This document shows positions 16,412 through 26,966 of a stretch of 64,000 nucleotides of DNA, one piece after another. The DNA is taken from NCBI GenBank assembly GCA_902496015.1, contig CABUZJ010000003.1:62001-126000 (forward strand), given 5' to 3'. The DNA is from an uncultured Eubacteriales bacterium (GTDB taxonomy: Bacteria; Bacillota; Clostridia; Christensenellales; UBA1242). A program made the translations under genes and the position numbers. The notes under the pieces are model-generated. The model did not search any database, had not been told where the DNA came from, and saw only the letters and a program-made list of their open reading frames with translations. Within the stretch, counting starts at the first letter, position 1. Every line of letters begins with the position of its first letter.

Positions 16412-17599
16412 TTACAATTCCACCTTATTTTTATAAATTCTTATTGCAGAAATACTTCTAATTTTCTTTACGGCTTTATAAAGTGCATTAACAGCATAAT
16501 CAATCTCTTCAGTTGTTGTGTTAACGCCAAATGTAAACCTTATTGAAGATTGAGCAATCTCTTGATCTAATCCCATTGCAATTAACACATGACTTGGTTC
16601 AAGGCTTCCAGATGCACAAGCAGAACCAGTTGAAACACTAACTCCAAACCTATCTAACATCATTAGAAGGGCTTCACCTTCTACACCTTCAAATGAAATA
16701 TTAACATTATTAAGTAATCTTTGAGTTGGGTGACCGTTTAAACTTATGTTATGAATTCTTTCGCTAACTTGCTTTAAGAAATATTTTCTTATGCTCTTTA
16801 ACTTCTTGTTATTTTCATCTAAATTTTCCGTTGCAATTTCAATTGCTTTACCTAAACCAACAGCAGCCGGAACATTGCTTGTGCCAGCACGCATATTTCT
16901 TTCTTGATGTCCACCGTCAATAAATTTTTCAATTTTAATGCCTTGCTTGACAAATAGAACACCAATTCCCTTAGGTCCATAAATTTTATGTGCTGAAAGG
17001 CTTAATGCTGAAATATTCATTTCGTGAACATTAAACGGAATTGCACCAATAGCTTGAACTGCATCTGTGTGGAAAGGTATGTTGTTCAATTTTGCAAGTT
17101 CTGCAATGGCTCTTATTGGTTCAATGGTTCCCACTTCGTTATTAGCACTCATTATTGAAATTAAAACCGTTTCAGGTTTTATGGCTTTAACAATTGCAGT
17201 GTAGTCTATAATACCTTTACTATCTACTGGAATATAAGTAACTTCAAAACCTTCTTTTTCAAGTGCTTTGCAAGATTCAAGTACAGATGGATGTTCAATA
17301 GCACTTGTTATAATATGATTGCCTTTATTTCTATTTGCCCTTGCTATTCCTTTTATTGCCCAGTTATTAGATTCGCTACCACCAGAAGTAAAATAAATTT
17401 CGTTAGCATTTGCTCCAATGGCCTTTGCAACTTTTTCTCTCGCCAAATTTAAGGCTTCATCTGCTTCTCTACCCTTTGCATATAAACTTGCTGCATTACC
17501 ATAAACATCATTTAGTGCCGTAAGCATTTCGCGATAAACCTCGCCACTAATTGGCGTTGTTGCAGCATAGTCTAGATAAACATTATTGATTTTTTCCAT
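16412..17599 (-). CDS. nifS: Cysteine desulfurase (NifS/IscS family)
   Basis: PLP enzyme that mobilises sulfur from cysteine for Fe-S clusters or tRNA thiolation. 395 residues: YLDYAATTPIS start, SGGSESNNWAIKG, HTDAVQAIG, the PLP lysine in SLSAHKIYGPKGIG, and active-site Cys in STGSACASGSLEPSHVL, the loop form typical of group I desulfurases. Own promoter; co-transcribed with the altered NifU-like gene. In Clostridia mnmA often follows; it does not here. Confidence 0.95.
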   Translation of the reverse strand: MEKINNVYLDYAATTPISGEVYREMLTALNDVYGNAASLYAKGREADEALNLAREKVAKAIGANANEIYFTSGGSESNNWAIKGIARANRNKGNHIITSAIEHPSVLESCKALEKEGFEVTYIPVDSKGIIDYTAIVKAIKPETVLISIMSANNEVGTIEPIRAIAELAKLNNIPFHTDAVQAIGAIPFNVHEMNISALSLSAHKIYGPKGIGVLFVKQGIKIEKFIDGGHQERNMRAGTSNVPAAVGLGKAIEIATENLDENNKKLKSIRKYFLKQVSERIHNISLNGHPTQRLLNNVNISFEGVEGEALLMMLDRFGVSVSTGSACASGSLEPSHVLIAMGLDQEIAQSSIRFTFGVNTTTEEIDYAVNALYKAVKKIRSISAIRIYKNKVEL

Positions 17600-17630
17600 A
17601 ATATTCTCCTAACCTTTAAAAATTAACTTT

Positions 17631-17659
17631 ATTTTAGCACACCTTAAATACAAAGTCAA
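17631..17659 (-). promoter_or_regulatory. Promoter of nifS and the NifU-like gene
   Basis: -35 TTGACT (17654-17659), 17-bp spacer, -10 TAAAAT (17631-17636) on the minus strand. Confidence 0.75.
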
Positions 17660-17686
17660 TATTTGCATATAAATTATTAGTAAAAA

Positions 17687-17704
17687 AAGGGTTATATAAC
17701 CCTT
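17687..17704 (-). terminator. Terminator after trxA
   Basis: AAGGGTTAT/ATAACCCTT palindrome followed on the minus strand by a T run; overlaps the trxA stop codon. Confidence 0.8.
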
Positions 17705-18017
17705 AGTTTTGCGATTTTATGCGTCTTTTTAGTTCATCTTGTGTGCAAAAACCCAAAAATCTTGCAATTTCATTACCATTTTTATAAATCGCAATTGTTG
17801 GGATACTTTGTATATTTTGCATTCTTGCAATATTTTCACAGTCATCAATATTGCATTTTGCAAATATGTAATCGTCTTTCAATTCTTCTGCAACTTGCTC
17901 AAAGTTAGGTGCCATCATTCTACATGGTCCACACCAACTAGCCCAGAAGTCAACAACAACCATTTTATCTTTATTTGTAACAATTTCATTAAAATTTTTT
18001 TCTGTAATATGTTCCAT
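17703..18017 (-). CDS. trxA: Thioredoxin
   Basis: 104 residues, a complete single thioredoxin domain with the redox motif in DFWASWCGPCRMMAP (residues 24-38) and the cis-Pro loop IQSIPTIAIYKNG. Cytoplasmic disulfide reductant. It follows hisS by 12 nt as the last gene of a long minus-strand series from dprA/topA. Confidence 0.96.
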   Translation of the reverse strand: MEHITEKNFNEIVTNKDKMVVVDFWASWCGPCRMMAPNFEQVAEELKDDYIFAKCNIDDCENIARMQNIQSIPTIAIYKNGNEIARFLGFCTQDELKRRIKSQN

Positions 18018-18029
18018 AATATTTCTCCT

Positions 18030-19277
18030 CTATTTTATTAATTTGCTAATATTATTAATTTTATCAGTTTTAACTGCCCCAGTTTTCATATTCTTAAGCT
18101 GCACAGTAAAAGTATTTATTTCGTTATCTCCAATAACCACAATGTTTTTAGCTCCAATTTTATCTGCAAACTTCATTTGCGATTTAAGGCTTCTTCCACA
18201 TTGATCATAATCAACCTTAAAGTTTTTATTGCGAAGTAAATTAACTAACTGCATAACAAATGGTAACTTTTGCTTGTCAGTTGTTGCTACAAATAAATCA
18301 AGAGCATCTTCTTGTGGAATATCAATCTTATTCTTTTCTAACAAGATTAATATTCTTTCTTCACCTAAGCCAACACCTACACCACTTAAAGGTTTACCAC
18401 CAAGTTCTTCAAGCAACCCATCATATCTTCCTCCACCACAAATTGTGCCAAGTGCTCCCTCTTCTGTGGTCATAAATTCAAAAACTGTTTTAGTATAATA
18501 ATCTAACCCACGAACTAATATTGGATTAATTTTATAAGGTATTTTTGACGCTTCTAATAATAACTTAACCTCATCAAAATGCTTTTTGCAATCTTCACAC
18601 AAATAATCTTTTGGTTTAGGTGCGTTTTCTTTAATTGCTGTGCAAGAACTTTCTTTGCAATCTAATAATCTTAATGGATTTTGCTGAAATCTGCGTTTAC
18701 AATCTTCACATAAATTATTAACAAAAGGTGTATAATACTCTTTTAATTTTTCAATATATGTTTTTCTGCATTTAGCACAACCTATTGAATTAATGTTTAA
18801 TTCATAATTAGTAAAATTTAATTGATTAAATATTTCACTAACCAGCCCCATAACCTCAACATCTAAACTTGCTTCATTGCTACCATAAGCCTCGATTGAA
18901 AACTGATGATGCTCTCTAAGCCTTCCAGACTGTGGTTTTTCATATCTAAAACAAGGGACATAGCTAAATAATTTTAATGGCATAGCCTCATTATCTAACC
19001 CATTTTCTATAACCGCCCTTGCAATAGATGCAGTGCCTTCTGGCTTTAAAGTCAAACTTCTATCTGCTTTATCTTTAAAGGTATACATCTCTTTGTTTAC
19101 AATATCGCTACTTTCACCCACACCACGAACAAATAACTCTGTGTGTTCAAAAACTGGGGTTCTAATTTCTTTAAAGTTATATTTAGCAAACACTTTTCTT
19201 GCAGTTTGTTCAAAATAATTATATTTTGCTATTTCGTTTGGCAACACATCTTTTGTGCCTTTTGGTCTATTAATCAT
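18030..19277 (-). CDS. hisS: Histidyl-tRNA synthetase
   Basis: Class II synthetase charging tRNA-His (a tRNA-His gene lies at 47717). 415 residues: RPKGTKDVLPNEIAKYNYFE start, motif 2 CFRYEKPQSGRLREHHQFS, histidine-binding LVRGLDYYTKTVFEF, and motif 3 GVGLGEERI, then the anticodon-binding domain. An inserted region with four Cys pairs (CAKC, CEDC, CKESSC, CEDC) around 168-230 may bind zinc and, as I recall, is common in clostridial HisRS. Follows hslU by 22 nt. Confidence 0.96.
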   Translation of the reverse strand: MINRPKGTKDVLPNEIAKYNYFEQTARKVFAKYNFKEIRTPVFEHTELFVRGVGESSDIVNKEMYTFKDKADRSLTLKPEGTASIARAVIENGLDNEAMPLKLFSYVPCFRYEKPQSGRLREHHQFSIEAYGSNEASLDVEVMGLVSEIFNQLNFTNYELNINSIGCAKCRKTYIEKLKEYYTPFVNNLCEDCKRRFQQNPLRLLDCKESSCTAIKENAPKPKDYLCEDCKKHFDEVKLLLEASKIPYKINPILVRGLDYYTKTVFEFMTTEEGALGTICGGGRYDGLLEELGGKPLSGVGVGLGEERILILLEKNKIDIPQEDALDLFVATTDKQKLPFVMQLVNLLRNKNFKVDYDQCGRSLKSQMKFADKIGAKNIVVIGDNEINTFTVQLKNMKTGAVKTDKINNISKLIK

Positions 19278-19299
19278 ATTTTTCTCCTTAATAGAAAAC

Positions 19300-20634
19300 T
19301 TAATCTATGCTGTAAAAACCAATCTTTGGTTTTGTTTTATTTTTAATTTCATCAAGAACTGGCTTTAAATGTTCAATAACATATTTTCTATCAATTTCAA
19401 TTTCAATAATTGGGTGATCGCCCGAAGCATTAAATGAAATATCTTCAACAAGTGCTTCCATTATAGTGTGAAGTCTTCTTGCACCAATGTTTTCAACATT
19501 TTTATTTTCAAACACTGCTGTGTTTGCAATTTCATCTATTGCATCTGGTTTAAAAATTAAGTTAATATTATCTACTGCAAGCAATGCACAATATTGTTTA
19601 ATAAGTGAATTTTCGGTATCAGTTAGAATTTTAATAAAATCTTCTTTTTCAAGGCTTGAAAGTTCAACTATTACAGGAAATCTTCCTTGCAGTTCTGGAA
19701 TTAAATCTTTAACGCTTGAAATATGAAATGCACCCGCTGCAATAAACAAAATGTAATCTGTTTTAATAGAGCCATATTTAGTGCTAACAGTGGAGCCTTC
19801 AACTATTGGCAAAATATCTCTTTGCACCCCTTCTCTACTAACATCAGCACCCGAACTATTGCCTTTTCCAGCCACTTTATCTATTTCATCAATGAAAATA
19901 ATACCATCTTGTTCTGCTCGCCTTAATGCTTCGGTGTTCACACTATCATTATCAATTAGCCTATCACTTTCTTCATCTATAAAACTCTTTCTAGCATCTG
20001 CCACAGTTAATCTTTTTCGTTTTTTTCGTTTTGGCAAGATGTTACCTAACATATCACCAATGTTAATTTCCATGCCAGCCATGCCAGGCATAAGTGGCAT
20101 TGCTTTTGGCTCATCTAAAATTTCAACTTCAATAAACTCTTTATCAAGTTTTCCGCTTTCAATTTCAGCATGGATTCTTTGTTTTAGCACTTCATCTGGT
20201 ATGTCGGCATTATTGGCTTTTCTTGCAGGAAGTATTGCATTTGCAATTCTTTCATTTGCAATAGCAATTGCTTTATTTTTTACTTCTGCAAATTTTTCTT
20301 TTTTAACAAGTCTAACACTTGCTTCAACAAGGTCACGAACCATAGATTCAACATCTCTGCCCACATAACCAACTTCAGTAAATTTAGTTGCCTCAACTTT
20401 AATAAAAGGTGCACGAACCAATTTTGCTAATCTTCTTGCAATTTCAGTTTTACCGCAACCAGTTGGACCTTTCATTATAATGTTTTTAGGGGTTATTTCT
20501 TCCCTTAACTCTTCACTTAGTTTACTTCTTCTATACCTATTTCTAAGTGCATTAGCAACTGCTCTTTTTGCAACATTTTGCCCAATAATAAATCTGTCTA
20601 GTTCACTAACAATTTGTTTTGGAGATAATTCCAT
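19300..20634 (-). CDS. hslU: HslU-type AAA+ unfoldase (ClpY), without hslV next to it
   Basis: 444 residues. Walker A GPTGCGKT at 56-63, pore loop GYVG at 89-92, Walker B IIFIDE at 245-250, and the family I-domain between. HslU normally docks on the HslV peptidase through a C-terminal tail ending in a DLSRYIL-like sequence; here the tail reads [10 protein letters not shown]. hslV, usually just upstream of hslU and after xerC, is absent: trmFO abuts the hslU start with a 1-nt overlap. The partner may be encoded elsewhere or missing. Confidence 0.93.
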   Translation of the reverse strand: MELSPKQIVSELDRFIIGQNVAKRAVANALRNRYRRSKLSEELREEITPKNIIMKGPTGCGKTEIARRLAKLVRAPFIKVEATKFTEVGYVGRDVESMVRDLVEASVRLVKKEKFAEVKNKAIAIANERIANAILPARKANNADIPDEVLKQRIHAEIESGKLDKEFIEVEILDEPKAMPLMPGMAGMEINIGDMLGNILPKRKKRKRLTVADARKSFIDEESDRLIDNDSVNTEALRRAEQDGIIFIDEIDKVAGKGNSSGADVSREGVQRDILPIVEGSTVSTKYGSIKTDYILFIAAGAFHISSVKDLIPELQGRFPVIVELSSLEKEDFIKILTDTENSLIKQYCALLAVDNINLIFKPDAIDEIANTAVFENKNVENIGARRLHTIMEALVEDISFNASGDHPIIEIEIDRKYVIEHLKPVLDEIKNKTKPKIGFYSID

Positions 20635-21923
20635 TATATTTGCTCCTTATCATAAAATTTTAATGCCCGTTTACTCTTTTGTAATTTTCTTTCTGTTTTA
20701 TCTTTAATCTTTTCTTCAATTGCAGGTAATATTCCAAAATTAGCATTCATTGGCTGGAAATTATCATTTTTAGTTGTTAAATAATTAATAATTGCCCCAA
20801 CCATTGTTTCAGGTGGGAAAACTAATGTTGGCTTATTATTTAATTTATTTGCTAAACTAATACCTGCCACTAACCCACTCATCGTGCTTTCCATATAACC
20901 TTCAACACCCGACAACTGACCTGCTATAAATAAAGTATTATATCCTTTTATTGAAAAATCTTTATTTAAAATTTTTGGTGCGTTTATAAAACTATTCCTA
21001 TGCATAACCCCAAATTTAACAAATTCGGCATTCTTTAATGCAGGAATTAAACTAAACACTCGTTTTTGTTCACTAAAGGTCAGGTTAGTTTGAAATCCTA
21101 CTAAGTTATACAAACTTCCATTAACATTTTCCTTTCTTAACTGAACAACTGCAAAAGGTCTTTTCCCGTTATCATCTTTTAACCCAACAGGTTTAAGTGG
21201 ACCAAACCTTAAACAATCTTCACCTCTTTGTGCCATAATTTCAATAGGCATACAACCTTCAAATATTTCTTGTTTTTCAAATTCATGAAGTTGCACGCGT
21301 TGTGCACTATTAAGTTCCTTAATAAACTCGTAATATTCTTCTTTATTTAAAGGACAATTAATGTAATCACTTTCACCTTTATCATATCTAGATGAGTTAA
21401 ATGTTTTAGAATAATCAATACTCGCCCCATCAATTATTGGTGCAGAAGCATCATAAAAATGTAATTGACTTTGACCTAAAAATTCATTTATTTTATTTGC
21501 TAGTTTATCACTTGTTAAAGGTCCAGTGGCAATAATGGTATTTTCTGTATCAAAATCTGTAACTTCTTTATTTACAACATGAACATTGTCTAGCAAATGA
21601 GTAAATTCATCTAATTTTTCGCTAAATTGATTCCTGTCTACTGCAAGAGCACTGCCAGCAGGAACGGCACATAACTTTGCAATTTTTAAAACAATGCTAT
21701 CTAATTTTTCAAGTTCGGCCTTTAATAAACCACTTGCAGTTGTAAGGTCAACTGATTTAAAAGAATTAGAACACACAATTTCTCCAAGCGTTTTAAGATG
21801 ATGTGCAGGTGAAAATTTTTTTGGTTTCATTTCATAAAGTGTTACTGCAATTCCTCGCTTAGCCAGTTGCCAAGTTGCTTCACATCCTGCAAGTCCGCCC
21901 CCAATAACTATTGCTTGTTTCAT
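20634..21923 (-). CDS. trmFO: FAD/folate-dependent tRNA (uracil-54) methyltransferase TrmFO
   Basis: Makes ribothymidine at position 54 of tRNAs using methylene-tetrahydrofolate. 429 residues with an N-terminal FAD-binding [14 protein letters not shown], the family block [12 protein letters not shown], and [13 protein letters not shown] near the C-terminus. Start and stop are stacked with topA and hslU (1-nt overlaps), so the three are translationally linked, as in many Bacillota. Confidence 0.96.
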   Translation of the reverse strand: MKQAIVIGGGLAGCEATWQLAKRGIAVTLYEMKPKKFSPAHHLKTLGEIVCSNSFKSVDLTTASGLLKAELEKLDSIVLKIAKLCAVPAGSALAVDRNQFSEKLDEFTHLLDNVHVVNKEVTDFDTENTIIATGPLTSDKLANKINEFLGQSQLHFYDASAPIIDGASIDYSKTFNSSRYDKGESDYINCPLNKEEYYEFIKELNSAQRVQLHEFEKQEIFEGCMPIEIMAQRGEDCLRFGPLKPVGLKDDNGKRPFAVVQLRKENVNGSLYNLVGFQTNLTFSEQKRVFSLIPALKNAEFVKFGVMHRNSFINAPKILNKDFSIKGYNTLFIAGQLSGVEGYMESTMSGLVAGISLANKLNNKPTLVFPPETMVGAIINYLTTKNDNFQPMNANFGILPAIEEKIKDKTERKLQKSKRALKFYDKEQI

Positions 21924-24055
21924 TAGTCTTTATCTTCATCCTTATTTATTAAATTATCAGCAATATTATCTTGATTTTCATCTTTTTTTATCGGCACTTT
22001 TTTAGAAAAATCACATTTAGGACATTTAATAACCTTACTTGCCGAATAAATTTTCATTGTTAAATCTTCTCCACACTTAGGACATTTTTCCCCAGCAGGT
22101 AAATCCCAAGACTTATAATCACATTCAGGGTAACCTTCACAACCATAAAAGATTTTGCCTGTTTTTGTTTTAAGTTGTTTTATTTGCTTACCGCACTTCG
22201 GGCAAATCCCAACATATTTAACATCATTAAGTGGTTTTGTGTTTTTGCATTTTGGAAAGTTTGGACATGCTAAAAATTTTCCAAATTTACCCGTTTTTAT
22301 AACCATATTTGCCCCACATTTATCACAAATTTCATCACTGGGTTCATCTGGGACATGATCAACATAATTATCAGTTTGTGCTGTTTTCAGTTCTTTCTCA
22401 AAATCAGTGTAAAAATCTCTAATAACATTTTGCCAAACCTTACCACCATATTCAATATCATCTAATTTATTTTCCATATCGGCAGTAAAACCAATATCCA
22501 TAATATTAGGAAAATATCTCATTAATAAATCTACAACCTTTTTACCAAGTTCAGTGGCTTTTAAAGCCTTTCCTTCCTTTTCTATATAATTCCTTGCTAA
22601 AATAACTGAAACTGTCTGCGAATAAGTTGCTGGCCTTCCAATTCCTTTTTCTTCCATAGTTTTAACTAAACTTGCTTCGGTAAATCTTGCAGGTGGTTTA
22701 GTAAATTTTTGTTCTGGTTTCAAATCATTTAATTTAAAACTATCACCTTTTTCAATATTAGGCAATTTACTTGCAACTTCATCATCAGTTTCCTCAGGCT
22801 GATTGTTATATAAAATGGTATAGCCATCAAAAATTGGTGCTCTGCCTGTTGTTTTAAATTTATACCCCGCACTATCAATATCAACACTTAAAGAATTATA
22901 AGTTGCATCTGCCATTTGGCTAGCAAGAAAACGGTCATAAATTAACTTATATAATTTATAATAGGCTTTTCCAATCTTATCTTTTAAACTTTCAGGAGTT
23001 CTATCAAGAGTAATTGGCCTTATTGCTTCGTGTGCATCTTGTGCATCTTTTTTATTTTTATAGGTTCTTGGAGATTTTGGCAAATAATTATCGCCATATT
23101 TACCTTTAATAAACTCCAAAGCCTTTTGCTGTGCATCAGGTGAAATTCTAACAGAGTCTGTTCTAATATAAGTTACCAAAGCAACTTTACCCTCACCTTC
23201 CACATCAACACCTTCATAAAGTCCTTGGGCAGTAGATGTGGTTTGCTTTAAGGTCATTCCCAGTTTATTTAGTGCTTCTTGTTGCATTGTGCTTGTTGTA
23301 AATGGAGCAGACGGATGAGATGCAGTTACCGATTTTTTAACGGCAGTGGCAACAAAAGTGCCATTTTTAACGGCATTGGTAATTTTATCCATATCTTCTT
23401 TGGTTTTAATCTTCTTATCTTTTCCATCAACCAAGTAAGCTTTAATTTTATCTTTTTCACCATCTTTTTCAAGGGTTGCTGTAAGCGTCCAATATTCTTC
23501 TGGCTTAAAGTTTTCAATTTCTCTTTCCCTATCAACAACTAACCTTAAAGTAACGCTTTGCACTCTTCCCGCACTTAAATTTCCCTGAATTTTTTTACAA
23601 AGTAAAGGTGAAAGTTTATATCCAACTAACCTATCTAAAACTCTTCTTGCCTGTTGGGCATCAACTAAATTCAAATCTATTGCACGCGGTTCGCTTAAAC
23701 CTTTTAATATTGCATTTTTACTTATTTCATTAAACACTATTCTGCATTTATCTGCTTCATCTAGGTTTAATAACTTGCTTATATGCCAGGCTATTGCCTC
23801 TCCTTCACGGTCTGGGTCGGTTGCAAGTAAAACTTCATCAGCTTTTTTAGCTTCATTTATAAGTTTTTCAACCAATTTCTTTTTATCTGGCATAACAACA
23901 TATTCTGGTTTAAAATTATTATTAATTTCAACCCCCATTCCACGCTCTGGTAAGTCTCTAACATGTCCCATTGTTGGAATAACTTTATATCCTGCGCCAA
24001 GATATTTAGAAATACTTTCTTTTTTACCAGGTCCTTCTATAAAAACTACCTTCAT
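21923..24055 (-). CDS. topA: DNA topoisomerase I
   Basis: Relaxes negative supercoils. 710 residues from the ATG at 24055, which has TAGGAGA 4 nt upstream; a 12-codon longer frame lacks a site. TOPRIM domain (VVFIEGPGKKESISKYL; DPDREGEAIAWHI), catalytic Tyr in VTYIRTDSVRIS, and a C-terminus with three four-Cys zinc-ribbon modules (CDKCGANM..CPNFPKC; CPKCGKQ..CEGYPEC; CPKCGEDL..CPKC). Neighbour order dprA-topA-trmFO is conserved in Bacillota. Confidence 0.97.
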   Translation of the reverse strand: MKVVFIEGPGKKESISKYLGAGYKVIPTMGHVRDLPERGMGVEINNNFKPEYVVMPDKKKLVEKLINEAKKADEVLLATDPDREGEAIAWHISKLLNLDEADKCRIVFNEISKNAILKGLSEPRAIDLNLVDAQQARRVLDRLVGYKLSPLLCKKIQGNLSAGRVQSVTLRLVVDREREIENFKPEEYWTLTATLEKDGEKDKIKAYLVDGKDKKIKTKEDMDKITNAVKNGTFVATAVKKSVTASHPSAPFTTSTMQQEALNKLGMTLKQTTSTAQGLYEGVDVEGEGKVALVTYIRTDSVRISPDAQQKALEFIKGKYGDNYLPKSPRTYKNKKDAQDAHEAIRPITLDRTPESLKDKIGKAYYKLYKLIYDRFLASQMADATYNSLSVDIDSAGYKFKTTGRAPIFDGYTILYNNQPEETDDEVASKLPNIEKGDSFKLNDLKPEQKFTKPPARFTEASLVKTMEEKGIGRPATYSQTVSVILARNYIEKEGKALKATELGKKVVDLLMRYFPNIMDIGFTADMENKLDDIEYGGKVWQNVIRDFYTDFEKELKTAQTDNYVDHVPDEPSDEICDKCGANMVIKTGKFGKFLACPNFPKCKNTKPLNDVKYVGICPKCGKQIKQLKTKTGKIFYGCEGYPECDYKSWDLPAGEKCPKCGEDLTMKIYSASKVIKCPKCDFSKKVPIKKDENQDNIADNLINKDEDKD

Positions 24056-24147
24056 AAATTCTCCTATATATTTGTGGCTATTATATTGCAAATTTTAATT
24101 TTGTCAAGTGCAATTTATGCCAACTTATTTAGTGTAACAAATTTAAT

Positions 24148-25251
24148 TTAATTTGGCAAATTGATTTTAGCATAATAATTACCAGGCATCTTTTTTATTA
24201 TTCCTGCAATTTCAAGTGCTGTTAACTCCGAAAGCATAGTTCTTCCGTCTAAACCTGTTTTTTCTTGTAAATCATCTAAACTAATTTCATCATAATCAAG
24301 GCAGTCTAATATCATTCTTTGCGTTAAAGAAAACTGCATAACTTCTTTTTTCGAAGCCACTGAATTAATTGCTATATTTAAAGTTTGTAAAATTTGGTCT
24401 GGACTAGTGCAAAAAGCTTCTGGCATAGAATTAATTAACTGATTACAACCCATACTTGCATAACTATTAATATTACCAGGAATAACAAACAATTCTCTAT
24501 TTTGCTCAATCGCATCGCTTGCGGTTTTTCTTGCACCACTTTTATAGCCCGCTTCAACCACTAGCACACCCAAACTTAACCCACTTATTATTCTATTTCT
24601 ATCTAAAAATGAGTTTGGATAAGGTTTAGATAATGGTGGATGCTCGCTAACAAGTGCTCCGCCATAAGCCACAATTTGTTCACTTAGCTGATAATTTTGC
24701 GGTGGGTAAATTCCATCTAATCCACCTGCTAGCACTGCAATGGTTGGCAATTTTAAATCAACACAAGTTTGAGCAACACAAGTATCTATTCCAAAAGCAA
24801 GTCCACTAACAGGCACTAGCCCCGATTGAACTAACTTCTTAGTAAATAAACTAGCCATTTCTTTGCCATAATTAGTGGGTTTTCTTGTTCCAACAATACC
24901 AATACACTTTGAATTTAAAATCTTAACATTTCCCTTCAAATAAAGAACATAAGGCGGGTCACTTATATTTCTTAATAATTCAGGATATCTCTCACTTTTA
25001 ATTGTTATACATTTTATATTCATTTTATTAAGTGTGTTTTCCATTTGCATTAAGTAATTATCATTTGCGCAGGTTATCATCTTGTTTAATAATGCCGAAC
25101 CAACTATACTTTCAAGCAACATCTTATTTGCATTAATTGCTGAAAACAAATTTAACACATTACCACTAATGTTTATAATTGTTTCAATTTTCTTAGCTGA
25201 CAAACCAAAACTATCTATCCAAATTAGCATTTGCTCTTCTTTATTATACAT
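24148..25251 (-). CDS. dprA: DNA-processing protein DprA
   Basis: Binds incoming single-stranded DNA and loads RecA during natural transformation. 367 residues: a Rossmann-like core starting at CIGIVGTRKPTNYGKEMA, with PVSGLAFGIDTCVAQTC and SEHPP; the C-terminal third (about 300-367) is a winged-helix-like domain (ILDCLDYDEISLDDLQEKTG). Together with comM next to it this gives two competence-associated genes, although both are also common in species not known to be competent. Confidence 0.95.
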   Translation of the reverse strand: MYNKEEQMLIWIDSFGLSAKKIETIINISGNVLNLFSAINANKMLLESIVGSALLNKMITCANDNYLMQMENTLNKMNIKCITIKSERYPELLRNISDPPYVLYLKGNVKILNSKCIGIVGTRKPTNYGKEMASLFTKKLVQSGLVPVSGLAFGIDTCVAQTCVDLKLPTIAVLAGGLDGIYPPQNYQLSEQIVAYGGALVSEHPPLSKPYPNSFLDRNRIISGLSLGVLVVEAGYKSGARKTASDAIEQNRELFVIPGNINSYASMGCNQLINSMPEAFCTSPDQILQTLNIAINSVASKKEVMQFSLTQRMILDCLDYDEISLDDLQEKTGLDGRTMLSELTALEIAGIIKKMPGNYYAKINLPN

Positions 25252-25309
25252 AACACCTTTAAACTCCTGAAATCTAAATTATTATGCCAAGCATAACACC
25301 TCGGTAAAA

Positions 25310-26833
25310 CTATAATTGAATTTTTTCAATATTTCTAAACCCTATTGCTTCTGTTATATGATTTAGTTCAATATTTGTTGACCCTTCAAGGTCAGCAATT
25401 GTTCTTGCCACTTTTAAAATTCGGTTATATCCCCTAGCAGACATATGAAATTTTTCAAAAGCAGATTGTAAAATAAACTCACTTTCTTTATTTATTGCAC
25501 AATATTTTTTAATTAACTTTGAGCTCATTTTTGCATTACAATAAATTCCATCATTTTCAAATCTTTTAAGTTGTATTTGCCTTGCTTTATCAACTCGTTT
25601 TTTTATTTCTTCACTGCTTTCTTCTCGGCTTTCCTGTGTTAAATCATAAAATTTTACTCTATCAACATCTATCTTTAAGTCAATTCTATCTAAAAGAGGT
25701 CCCGATAGTTTTGATAAATACTTATGAATAGCAGTAGGTGAACAAGAACACTGCAAATCTCTCGATCCATAATTCCCACAAGGGCAAGGGTTCATGCTTG
25801 CAACTAGAATAAAATTTGCAGGATAAGTTATAGTCTTACTTGCACGAGAAATAGTTATAACACCATCTTCAAGTGGTTGTCTTAATGTTTCAAGTGTTTG
25901 TCTGCTATATTCTGGCATTTCATCTAAAAACAACACACCATTATGCGCTAAACTTATTTCTCCAGGTTTTGCTTTACTTCCACCCCCAGTTAGTGCCACC
26001 GTTGTAGCTGTGTGATGGGGGGACCTGAATGGTCTGGTGGTTACAATGCCTTTCTTCAAATCAAGAACTCCAGCAACACTATGAATTTTCGTTATTTCTA
26101 ATGCTTCTTCAAAAGTTAAATTTGGCAGTATTGATGGAACACATTTTGCAAGCATTGTTTTCCCACTTCCTGGTGGCCCCACCATTAAAATATTATGCCC
26201 ACCAGCAACTGCTATTTCCATTGCTCTTTTTGCCGCGAGTTGACCTTTCACCCTGCTAAAATCTTCCACAGAGTTATCGGGTTCATAATGCCATTTAAGT
26301 TTTTCAACTGGAAAAAACTGCATCTCATTATTTAAAAACATGACAAGGTTTGAAAAATTATCGAATGCATAAACATCAATACCCTCTATATAACTTGCTT
26401 CTTTTGCATTCAAAAGTGGAACAATAAACTTGTTATAACCCATGAGCTTTGCACTAATTAAAATAGGTAAAACACCTGTTACAGCTCTAATTTTACCATC
26501 TAAACTAAGTTCTCCAATAATAATAAAATCTTCATATTTTTTTGTATTTATTTGCTCACTTGCCACCATAATTGCTATGGCTATTGCTAAATCAAAAGCG
26601 GAACCCTCTTTTTTTGTACTTGCTGGTGCAAGATTAATTATGATTTTTTTATAAGGGAAAAAATACCCACTATTTTTAATTGCAGACTGAACCCTGTCAA
26701 TGCTTTCGCTAACTGTTTTATCAGGAAGACCAACAATATCACATTTTGGCATTCCACCGCTTATATCGCTCTCAACATCAACTAAATAACCATCTAATCC
26801 ATTAAGACCAAAACTTTTTATTATACCAATCAT
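25310..26833 (-). CDS. comM: ComM/YifB-type Mg-chelatase-like AAA+ ATPase
   Basis: 507 residues. N-terminal Lon-protease-like fold (about 1-170, GLPDKTVSESIDRVQSAI), Walker A in MVGPPGSGKTMLAK, Walker B LFLDEMPE, and the Mg-chelatase C-terminal region with four Cys (CPCGNYGSRDLQCSC). ComM homologues act as a branch-migration helicase during transformation. It lies directly upstream of dprA. Confidence 0.95.
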   Translation of the reverse strand: MIGIIKSFGLNGLDGYLVDVESDISGGMPKCDIVGLPDKTVSESIDRVQSAIKNSGYFFPYKKIIINLAPASTKKEGSAFDLAIAIAIMVASEQINTKKYEDFIIIGELSLDGKIRAVTGVLPILISAKLMGYNKFIVPLLNAKEASYIEGIDVYAFDNFSNLVMFLNNEMQFFPVEKLKWHYEPDNSVEDFSRVKGQLAAKRAMEIAVAGGHNILMVGPPGSGKTMLAKCVPSILPNLTFEEALEITKIHSVAGVLDLKKGIVTTRPFRSPHHTATTVALTGGGSKAKPGEISLAHNGVLFLDEMPEYSRQTLETLRQPLEDGVITISRASKTITYPANFILVASMNPCPCGNYGSRDLQCSCSPTAIHKYLSKLSGPLLDRIDLKIDVDRVKFYDLTQESREESSEEIKKRVDKARQIQLKRFENDGIYCNAKMSSKLIKKYCAINKESEFILQSAFEKFHMSARGYNRILKVARTIADLEGSTNIELNHITEAIGFRNIEKIQL

Positions 26834-26863
26834 AATTAGTTTTTTCCTTTCTACACTATTGGT

Positions 26864-26893
26864 ATATTATCATATTGTTAATTGTTTTTTCAA
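26864..26893 (-). promoter_or_regulatory. Candidate promoter of comM-dprA
   Basis: -35 TTGAAA (26888-26893), 18-bp spacer, -10 TAATAT (26864-26869), 31 nt before the comM start. Confidence 0.5.
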
Positions 26894-26899
26894 ACAAAA

Positions 26900-26922
26900 A
26901 AGCAATATTTATTATATTGCTT
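26900..26922 (-). terminator. Terminator after the acyltransferase gene
   Basis: AAGCAATAT/ATATTGCTT stem followed on the minus strand by TTTTTTG. Confidence 0.8.
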
Positions 26923-26966
26923 AAAAATAAATAGATTAAATTTAATTAATACTCATTTATAAAATC

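Noticed and set aside
18030..19277. T-box leader for hisS
   Set aside because: Only 22 nt separate hslU and hisS, leaving no room for a T-box structure.
19781..20368. 195-codon plus-strand frame inside hslU
   Set aside because: Antisense shadow of a clearly coding AAA+ gene; no promoter or ribosome site.
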